Source of the DNA: CAYRVX01 sp964642165
GTDB lineage: Bacteria; Planctomycetota; Phycisphaerae; SM23-33
DNA length: 17,119 bases
NCBI GenBank assembly: GCA_964642165.1
Contig: CAZXOC010000156.1
Span: 1 to 17,119 of the forward strand
Direction: 5' to 3'
How positions within the stretch are numbered: position 1 is the first letter of the stretch; every line of letters begins with the position of its first letter. The translations under genes and the position numbers were made by a program. The notes beneath the pieces were generated by a model. That model was given only the letters and a program-made list of their open reading frames with translations, made no database searches and was not told where the DNA came from. Positions 11,891-17,119 of this stretch are shown in pieces.

Positions 11891-13345
11891 ATGTCCGACA
11901 ACGGAAGCTGCAGCGAGCTTGGTTGCCCGCTGGCGCAGAGCCGGCGGGGGTTCCTGAAGGGCCTGGGGGCCTCGGCGCTGGCCCTGCACGTGGGGGGGAT
12001 GGAGTTCGCTTCGTCGCTCTTCGCGGCGGCGGAGGCGAAGCCGGCCGGCAAATGCCGCGTGCTGTCGGCCTTCGCGCGCCCGAACGTCAAGAGCTACTAC
12101 ATGGGCTGGCCGGGCGCTTCGTATGACATTCCGGCCCGCCAGGCGCAGTACACGAAGGTGCTCGAGGCCGCGGCGAAGGACCAGCACGTGGAGCTGGACC
12201 TGAGCCAGGAGCCCATCTGCGACGCCAAGACGCTCGAGGCGTTCCTGGCGAAGGTGGCGAAGGCCAAGCCCGACGGCGTGCTGCTGAACTGCATGTCGCT
12301 GAACGCGGGCTGGCGCTGGATCAACCCGTTCCTGGACAAGCGCGGCGCGGTCCCGACGGTGGTCTTCAGCCCGATGGGCACGAGCTTCACGGGGCACATC
12401 CAGCACGCCCGCAAGGCCAAGAACGCCTTCCTCGGCGCGACGCAGGACGTGCAGTGGCTCGCCACGGGGCTGCGAATGCTGAACACCGTCTGGCAGATGA
12501 AGAACGCGACGATCGTCTTCCTGCGCGGCAACAAGACCTCCGAGCGGACGCTGGAGGTCATCGGCACGAAGCTGCGCTACCAGCCGCGGGCGCGCTTCCC
12601 CGAGGAGCTCAAGAAGGTCGAGACCGGCGACGAGGTCAAGGCCCTCGCCGCCTACTACACCAAGGAGGCGAAGAAGATCGTCGAGCCCACCAAGCAGGAT
12701 ATCCTCAACAGCGCGAAGACCTACGTGGCGTGCCGGCGGATCATGGCCGCCGAGAAGTGCCAGGGGATCTCCATGGACTGCCTCGGGCTCATCGGCAGCC
12801 ACAAGATCCCCTGCCCGCCGTGCATCGCCTTCAGCCGCCTGCTCGACGAGGCGTCGGTCGGCACGTGCGAGTGCGACTGGAACGCCGCCATCAGCCAGCG
12901 CCTCACCGCGTACCTGCTCGGGCGGCCGGGCTTCATGCAGGACCCCGCCCCCAACACCGTCAACAACACGCTGATGGGCGCCCACTGCACGTGCGCGACG
13001 AAGCTGGACGGCTTCGCCCAGGCCGACCACGAGCCGTTCATCCTGCGAAGCCACAGCGAGTCGAACCTGGGCGTCGCGCCGCAGGTGCTCTGGCGCAAGG
13101 GGCAGAAGGTCACGCTGATGAAGTTCGTCGGCCCGCAGCGGATCATCCTCGGCACGGGCACGGTGCTGCGGAACATCGACACGCCCCCGTCGGGCGGGTG
13201 CCGCACGTCGGTGGAGGTCACCGTGGACGGCGTGGCGGACTCGCGCGACGTGAAGGGCTTCCACCAGCTCTTCATCTACGGCGACCACGAGGTCCTCTTC
13301 AAGGCCTACGCCAAGCTCGCGGGCATCGCGGTGGAGCACATCTGA
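11891..13345 (+). CDS. Tat-exported L-fucose/L-arabinose isomerase-fold protein
   Basis: A 484-residue protein. A twin-arginine signal SRRGFLKGLGAS (residues 17-28) with hydrophobic core and AAA-type cleavage region near residue 46 predicts export in folded form. The mature part resembles the FucI/AraA-like sugar isomerase group: an N-terminal Rossmann-like region (DGVLLNCMSLN; VPTVVFSPMGTSF), then a Cys-rich C-terminal half with ISMDCLGLIG, IPCPPCIAF, VGTCECDWNAAISQRLTAYL and MGAHCTCATKLDGF, where Glu/Asp and His would bind a metal. ATG 11891 has AGGAGA about 9 nt upstream; the frame extends further upstream but that stretch is the divergent promoter. Fucose isomerases are normally cytosolic, so true activity is uncertain; a periplasmic sugar-binding or isomerising role is possible. 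A mutarotase gene follows. Confidence 0.75.
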   Translation: MSDNGSCSELGCPLAQSRRGFLKGLGASALALHVGGMEFASSLFAAAEAKPAGKCRVLSAFARPNVKSYYMGWPGASYDIPARQAQYTKVLEAAAKDQHVELDLSQEPICDAKTLEAFLAKVAKAKPDGVLLNCMSLNAGWRWINPFLDKRGAVPTVVFSPMGTSFTGHIQHARKAKNAFLGATQDVQWLATGLRMLNTVWQMKNATIVFLRGNKTSERTLEVIGTKLRYQPRARFPEELKKVETGDEVKALAAYYTKEAKKIVEPTKQDILNSAKTYVACRRIMAAEKCQGISMDCLGLIGSHKIPCPPCIAFSRLLDEASVGTCECDWNAAISQRLTAYLLGRPGFMQDPAPNTVNNTLMGAHCTCATKLDGFAQADHEPFILRSHSESNLGVAPQVLWRKGQKVTLMKFVGPQRIILGTGTVLRNIDTPPSGGCRTSVEVTVDGVADSRDVKGFHQLFIYGDHEVLFKAYAKLAGIAVEHI

Positions 13346-13413
13346 GCCGGGCGGCATCGGCGTCGGCGCGGACCAGCCCGTCGAGCACGAAGTAGGGCCC
13401 GCGGGAGAGGCGT

Positions 13414-14331
13414 ATGACGGTCGACGAGCTGAACCGGCGATTCGGGATCCCCGGCGCCGCGGGCTTCGAGCCCGGCCAGGGGGGGCTGACGCGCCTGGCC
13501 GTCACCGCGCCCGGCGGCGAGGCGCACGTGTACCTGCTGGGCGCCCACGTGACCCACTGGCAGCCGGCGGGGGGCGAGCCGGTCCTCTGGGTCAGCAGGA
13601 ACAGCGCGTTCGAGGTGGGCCGGCCCATCCGCGGCGGCGTGCCCGTCTGCCACCCCTGGTTCGCCGAGAGGCCGGGCGACCCGGGCGCGCCTCTTCACGG
13701 CCCGGCGCGGCTCGTGGAGTGGAGCGTCGCGTCGGTGGAGCGGGGGCCGGGCGGCGACGTAACGGCGGCGCTGACGACGGCGTTCGGCCCGGGCGCGGGC
13801 GGCAGGGAGGGCGACTTCGAGCTGACCTGCACCGTCACCGTCGGCTCGACGCTGGCGTTGGCGCTGCGGACGCGGAACCTCGGCAACGAGCCGCTGACCG
13901 TCACCGAGGCGCTGCACAGCTACTTCCGCGTCGCGGACGTGCGGGACGTCTCGGTCCGCGGCCTGGAGGGCTGCACCTACTTCGGCAAGGTCACCGGCGG
14001 GCCTAACCAGGTCCAGGGCGACGAGCCCATCACCTTCCGCGGCGAGACCGACAGCGTCTACCTGAACACCCCGGCCGACTGCGTCCTGCATGACCCGCGC
14101 ATGGGCAGGCGAATCCGCGTGACCAAGAGCGGGTCGATGTCGACGGTCGTCTGGAACCCCTGGGTCGACAAGGCCCGCCGCATGCCGGACTTCGGAGACG
14201 ACGAGTGGCCGGAGATGCTCTGCATCGAGACGGCCAACGCCCTGGACGACGCCGTCACCGTCCCGCCGGGCGAGTCGCACACCCTCGCGGCGCGGATCCG
14301 CGTGGAGGCGACGGGCTCGCCGGCGCGTTGA
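13414..14331 (+). CDS. D-hexose-6-phosphate mutarotase-like aldose epimerase
   Basis: A 305-residue protein of the galactose mutarotase-like superfamily, YeaD-type. Visible motifs: LLGAHVTHWQPAGGEPVLW (residues 41-59), IRGGVPVCHPWF (72-83), LHGPARLVEW containing His95, EALHSYFRVADV with the catalytic-region His, TDSVYLN, and a C-terminal WPEMLCIETANALDD where Glu of CIETAN corresponds to the catalytic base. Length is as expected. ATG 13414 follows GGGAGAGGCGT. No signal peptide, so it is cytosolic and would interconvert alpha and beta anomers of a hexose or hexose phosphate. It lies 68 nt after the isomerase-fold gene. Its last 77 bp overlap the convergent phosphoesterase gene. Confidence 0.9.
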   Translation: MTVDELNRRFGIPGAAGFEPGQGGLTRLAVTAPGGEAHVYLLGAHVTHWQPAGGEPVLWVSRNSAFEVGRPIRGGVPVCHPWFAERPGDPGAPLHGPARLVEWSVASVERGPGGDVTAALTTAFGPGAGGREGDFELTCTVTVGSTLALALRTRNLGNEPLTVTEALHSYFRVADVRDVSVRGLEGCTYFGKVTGGPNQVQGDEPITFRGETDSVYLNTPADCVLHDPRMGRRIRVTKSGSMSTVVWNPWVDKARRMPDFGDDEWPEMLCIETANALDDAVTVPPGESHTLAARIRVEATGSPAR

Positions 14332-15184
14332 TGTCCTTGCGGTGCCACCACGCCCAGCCGCGGCGCCGCCAGTCCCACGAGCAGACCGTCATGGACGTGT
14401 CCGTGATGCGGACGACGGCGAAGGAGTGCCACGCGTGGCGGGGCGAGCCGACGTTGTAGACGTCCCAGCCCTTCCACGCGTAGTGCTGGGAGTAGTGGAA
14501 GTGCCCGTGGAAGATCCCCACCACGTTGTAGCCGTCGATGGCCCGGGCGAAGGCCTCCTTCTCCCGCCGCGGCCACCACTGCGAGAACGGGCCGACCAGG
14601 TTGAAGTGGAAGTAGATCACCACGGGCCGGCGCCGCCCGACCGCCGCCAGGTCCCGCACCAGCCAGCGCCGGTTCGCGGCGTCGGGATACTCGTCCAGGC
14701 AGACCAGGTGCACGTCGCTCCAGTCCCAGGAGTACGTCAGCCGGCCGTGGCGCTTCCGGACGGCGTCCAGCACCGGCCGGAGCAGCGGCACGTACCGGTC
14801 GTGGTTGCCCGTGCCCTCGTAGAGCGGGTACCGCAGCAGGCCGTCCGTGCCGTCGCGCCCGTAGACGGCGGCGAACTGCTGCCATTCGCGAGCCAGGCCG
14901 TGGTCGGTCAGGTCCCCGGCCATCAGCACGCCTAGCGGCTCGGCGACGACCCATTGGCCCACCGCCGCCGGCACGGGCGTGCCCGGCAGGGCGTTCATGG
15001 CCTCCACCTGCCTGCGGTTCAGGGCTTCGATGGACTTCATCGCGCCGAAGTGCGTGTCGGCCGCGACGAAGAACGTCACGTCCGTCCCGCCGGCGCGAGG
15101 GCGGTCTGTCACGGTCGGCTGCGACGCGGCGCAACCGCCGACCAGGCAGAGGCCGACCTGCAGGACCCACCGCCGCGTGCTCAT
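14255..15184 (-). CDS. Calcineurin-like metallophosphoesterase lipoprotein
   Basis: A 309-residue protein. The N-terminus MSTRRWVLQVGL leads to lipobox LVGGC (Cys18), so it is probably a lipoprotein. The metallophosphoesterase motifs are all present: ADTHFG (D43, H45), GDLTDHG (D91), GTGNHDR (N127, H128), YFHFN (H193) and HGHFH (H228, H230), forming a two-metal site. These enzymes hydrolyse phosphoesters; the substrate is unknown. ATG 15184 overlaps the thioesterase stop by 4 nt (ATGA), so it is the second gene of that operon. The C-terminal about 25 residues (SPSPPRGSAPRGCATRPAGR) come from the overlap with the mutarotase gene and look like readthrough rather than folded protein. Confidence 0.88.
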   Translation of the reverse strand: MSTRRWVLQVGLCLVGGCAASQPTVTDRPRAGGTDVTFFVAADTHFGAMKSIEALNRRQVEAMNALPGTPVPAAVGQWVVAEPLGVLMAGDLTDHGLAREWQQFAAVYGRDGTDGLLRYPLYEGTGNHDRYVPLLRPVLDAVRKRHGRLTYSWDWSDVHLVCLDEYPDAANRRWLVRDLAAVGRRRPVVIYFHFNLVGPFSQWWPRREKEAFARAIDGYNVVGIFHGHFHYSQHYAWKGWDVYNVGSPRHAWHSFAVVRITDTSMTVCSWDWRRRGWAWWHRKDINAPASPSPPRGSAPRGCATRPAGR

Positions 15185-15591
15185 GTCGGCCTCGGGTGGC
15201 GGAGGCTGTCGGGGATGGGGATCAACTCGCCGTCGGCATCGACGCAGGCCAGTGTGGTCTCGGCGGTGCAGAGCACCTGGCCGTCGCTCTTGCGTGTCAG
15301 CTCGTAGGCGTGGTCGATGCGGGCGGCGCCCATGCGGGCGACGCGGGTGGTGAGGGTGAGGACCTCGTCGTAGCGGGCGGGCGCCTTGAACCGCGCGGCG
15401 CAGCGGACCACCACGAAGAGCACGCCGCGGGCCTCGAGGTCGGCGTAGGCGATGCCTTGGCGGCGGAGCAGCTCGGTTCGGCCCAGTTCGAAGTACTCCC
15501 AGTAGCGGCTGTGGTGGACCACGCCCATCCGGTCGACTTCGGCGTAGCGGACGCGGATGTCGATGCGGTCGGACTCGGGTGTCTCTGCCAT
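15181..15591 (-). CDS. YbgC-type acyl-CoA thioesterase (hotdog fold)
   Basis: A 136-residue hotdog-fold protein. IRVRYAEVDRMGVVHHSRYWEYFELGRTELLR (residues 12-43) is the 4HBT/YbgC signature, with catalytic Asp20 and His27. Then FVVVRCAARFKAPARYDEVL and a C-terminal strand ELTRKSDGQVLCTAETTLACVD. These enzymes hydrolyse acyl-CoA thioesters in the cytosol, and YbgC homologues often sit with envelope genes. The start is ATG 15591 with a weak AAAGG upstream; the frame continues upstream but without homologous sequence. It is the first gene of a two-gene operon with the metallophosphoesterase and is divergent from rpsU. Confidence 0.9.
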   Translation of the reverse strand: MAETPESDRIDIRVRYAEVDRMGVVHHSRYWEYFELGRTELLRRQGIAYADLEARGVLFVVVRCAARFKAPARYDEVLTLTTRVARMGAARIDHAYELTRKSDGQVLCTAETTLACVDADGELIPIPDSLRHPRPT

Positions 15592-15909
15592 TCGCTGTGC
15601 CTTTATCTCGTTGTGGCAAAGGTTCTTGTCGCCGATTCCGCGCCCGGCTCGGCCCGGGGGTCGCCCCCGTGCGCGGCGCTGCCGGCGGCCGGTGGGCCCG
15701 ATCGGCGGCGCCACACCGCATCTTCGGGCCCGGCAGCCGGCTCGGCGCGGCCCGCCGGGGGGGGCTGTGGCGCGGCCAGATTGTTGGTCTCCCGGCGCGA
15801 AATTGCCTTGCAGCGGATGCGGCGACCCGTAGTATAACAGGACTCTGAGCGGTATGGGTCCGTATCGTGGCTGTGCCGGCCATGCGTCGAAAGGACAAGT
15901 GATCGCGGC
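15592..15909. other. 318-bp GC-rich divergent region between the thioesterase gene and rpsU
   Basis: No coding sequence is recognisable. It contains a GC hairpin, CGGGGG (15655-15660) TCG CCCCCG (15664-15669), and a second pair GGGCCCGA (15694-15701) and TCGGGCCC (15724-15731) overlapping a competing arm GCTGCCGG/CCGGCAGC. The rpsU-proximal end holds a candidate promoter. The middle is long for a simple divergent promoter, so a structured leader or small RNA cannot be excluded. Confidence 0.5.
15808..15838 (+). promoter_or_regulatory. Candidate rpsU promoter
   Basis: TTGCAG (15808-15813), 19-nt spacer and TATAAC (15833-15838; 5 of 6). It would give a leader of about 65 nt before rpsU ATG 15910. 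Confidence 0.4.
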
Positions 15910-16095
15910 ATGATCAAGGTGAAGCCCAGAGGCAACGAGACCGTCCAGCAGATGATCAAGCGCTTCAAGAGGATCTGCCAGAAGGAGGGTCTCAACAAGG
16001 ACATCAAGCGCAACAGCTACTACGAGAAGCCCTCCGAGCGGCGCCGGCGCCGCCTTCGGAAGAGCCAGCGGCGCTTGGTGGCGGTCGGGCGGTGA
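15910..16095 (+). CDS. rpsU: 30S ribosomal protein bS21
   Basis: A 61-residue very basic protein. MIKVKPRGNETVQQMIKRF, KRICQKEGLNKDIKRNSYYEKPSERRRR and RLRKSQRRL are the canonical bS21 segments. It belongs to the 30S platform near the anti-Shine-Dalgarno region of 16S rRNA. ATG 15910 is the only reasonable start: a GTG at 15900 runs into TGA at once in its frame. The nearest Shine-Dalgarno-like AAAGGA is about 14 nt upstream, rather far. It is monocistronic here, divergent from the thioesterase and followed after 168 bp by hppA. Confidence 0.95.
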   Translation: MIKVKPRGNETVQQMIKRFKRICQKEGLNKDIKRNSYYEKPSERRRRRLRKSQRRLVAVGR

Positions 16096-16250
16096 GGGGG
16101 CGGGCCTGCCCACCGGTCGTATCGCCCGGCTGTTCGGTCGGGCCGATCCCTCATGAAACGTCTTGCAGCGTCGCGATCAGGACGAGCCGCCACCTTGACT
16201 GGGCCTTCCGGGCCGATTCCCTAGCCTCCGCCGTGCCCCCAGCAGGTAGA

Positions 16251-16255
16251 AAGGA
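16251..16255 (+). promoter_or_regulatory. Shine-Dalgarno supporting the hppA GTG start
   Basis: AAGGA with 8-nt spacing to GTG 16264; no in-frame ATG is closer to the first hydrophobic helix. Confidence 0.6.
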
Positions 16256-16263
16256 ACCGTAAC

Positions 16264-17119
16264 GTGCAATATCTCCTGGACCTATGGAAGAAGAACCCCA
16301 AGGTGATCGTCGTCGCCGGTGCCGTGGCGGCGGTGGCGATCGTGCTGGTCGTCCTCAGCGCCGTGTCTCCCTCGGCGATCAGCATCCCGTGGGCATGGTG
16401 GCTCGCCCCGGTCGGGTCGCTGGTGGCCCTCGCGTTTGCGTGGCTCTTCTACAAGCAGGTCGCCGCCGCCGACCCCGGGGACGAGAAGATGCAGGAGATC
16501 GCCGGCTACGTCTCCGTCGGCGCCATGGCCTACCTCAAGCGCCAGTACAAGGTCGTGGCGATCTTCTTCGTCGTCGCCTCGGCCGTCCTGTTCGCCATGG
16601 GCTGGTTCTTCCACGTCCAGCACAAGATCGTCTTCCTGGCGTTCCTGACCGGCGGGTTCTTCTCGGGCCTGTGCGGCTGGCTGGGCATGAAGACGGCCAC
16701 CCTGGCCTCCAACCGCACCACGCAAGGCGCCAAGGAGAGCCTCAACCGGGGCCTGACGGTGGCCTTCCGGGCCGGGGCGGTCATGGGGCTGGTCGTCGTG
16801 GGCTTCGGCCTGCTCAACACAACGATCTGGTTCCTGATTCTCCACAGCCTTGCCCCGCTGTTCAACGTGCACATGACGCTGGTCGAGATCACCGTGGTGA
16901 TGCTGACGTTCGGCATGGGTGCATCGAGCCAGGCGCTGTTCGCCCGCGTCGGCGGCGGGATATTCACGAAGGCCGCCGACGTCGGCGCGGACCTGGTCGG
17001 CAAGGTCGAGGCCGGCATACCCGAGGACGATCCGCGCAACCCGGCCACCATCGCCGACAACGTCGGCGACAACGTCGGCGACGTCGCCGGCATGGGCGCC
17101 GACCTGTACGAGAGCTACT
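16264..17119 (+). CDS. hppA: Membrane-bound proton- or sodium-translocating pyrophosphatase, N-terminal part
   Basis: The frame is open from GTG 16264 to the right edge, giving 285 residues of a family of about 670-800. It couples hydrolysis of cytosolic pyrophosphate to ion pumping across the membrane. About five hydrophobic helices precede the catalytic loop; motifs are EKMQEIAGYVSVGAMAYLKRQYK, LTGGFFSGLCGWLGMKTAT, ASNRTTQGAKESLNRGL, and VGGGIFTKAADVGADLVGKV followed by EAGIPEDDPRNPATIADNVGDNVGD with the Asp cluster that binds Mg-pyrophosphate. The first 20 residues (VQYLLDLWKKNPKVIVV) form a short leader before the first helix. The residues that decide K+ dependence (Ala or Lys in the later GNTT motif) lie beyond the window, so the ion and subtype cannot be assigned. 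Confidence 0.95.
   Translation, partial: MQYLLDLWKKNPKVIVVAGAVAAVAIVLVVLSAVSPSAISIPWAWWLAPVGSLVALAFAWLFYKQVAAADPGDEKMQEIAGYVSVGAMAYLKRQYKVVAIFFVVASAVLFAMGWFFHVQHKIVFLAFLTGGFFSGLCGWLGMKTATLASNRTTQGAKESLNRGLTVAFRAGAVMGLVVVGFGLLNTTIWFLILHSLAPLFNVHMTLVEITVVMLTFGMGASSQALFARVGGGIFTKAADVGADLVGKVEAGIPEDDPRNPATIADNVGDNVGDVAGMGADLYESY

Noticed and set aside
9881..13357. A minus-strand open frame of 1158 codons
   Set aside because: It is the shadow of the isomerase-fold and hydrolase genes in GC-rich DNA: Arg/Ala/Pro/Gly-rich, no domain, and it overlaps two well-supported genes in other frames.
13299..13420. Minus-strand coding-like stretch SRGPYFVLDGLVRADADAA after the isomerase-fold gene
   Set aside because: Short, without start signal or family match, and flanked by shadow sequence; likely a GC-rich coincidence.
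16096..16263. Terminator after rpsU and promoter for hppA
   Set aside because: Only a weak GCCCG/CGGGC stem without T-tract and a TTGACT with no well-placed -10; too weak to annotate.

Overview
The window is GC-rich bacterial DNA, most likely from a planctomycete (Planctomycetota, perhaps Phycisphaerae) and probably a draft or metagenome-derived assembly, because it contains a run of exactly 100 N. The assignment is an inference. It rests on a PEP-CTERM-tailed beta-propeller protein, a Tat-exported sugar-isomerase-like protein, an apiosidase-like glycoside hydrolase with a putative collagen-binding tail, a zinc-ribbon multi-pass membrane protein, a very basic short bS21 and a membrane pyrophosphatase.

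Layout. (1) 2-1207, plus strand: the 3' end of a NodU-family carbamoyltransferase followed by an SxtJ-like membrane protein and a DUF5989-like single-pass protein. (2) 1208-1440: an intergenic block with two copies, 101 bp apart, of a palindrome with identical loops; the second contains the stop codon of the next gene. (3) 1439-2686, minus: the zinc-ribbon membrane protein. (4) 2797-6298, plus: murI (glutamate racemase), a HEAT-repeat lipoprotein overlapping it by 4 nt, an MDR zinc dehydrogenase, and a PgeF/YfiH laccase-domain protein overlapping the dehydrogenase. MurI makes D-glutamate for peptidoglycan and PgeF-type proteins have been linked to peptidoglycan fidelity, so this run has a possible cell-wall theme. 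(5) 6299-7968: a toxin-antitoxin graveyard with an intact DUF433 gene and a truncated DUF5615-like partner, an intact PIN toxin with a small candidate antitoxin, and a C-terminal VapC remnant. (6) 7969-9642, minus: a PEP-CTERM beta-propeller protein cut by the assembly gap at 9644-9743. (7) 9744-10185: no confident gene. (8) 10186-14331: a divergent pair made of a secreted glycoside-hydrolase-like protein (minus) and a Tat-exported FucI-fold protein (plus), followed by a hexose-6-phosphate-type mutarotase; a plausible sugar-processing neighbourhood. (9) 14255-15591, minus: an acyl-CoA thioesterase-like gene coupled to a calcineurin-like phosphoesterase lipoprotein, whose 3' end overlaps the mutarotase gene tail to tail by 77 bp. 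(10) 15910-17119, plus: rpsU and the 5' part of hppA.

I did not find a CRISPR array, rRNA, tRNA, transposase or a clear new defence system. The best candidates for something undescribed are the paired palindromes, the inverted repeat that replaces the DUF5615 toxin body, the exported isomerase-fold protein beside the secreted hydrolase, and the HEAT lipoprotein with a duplicated Trp-rich tail.
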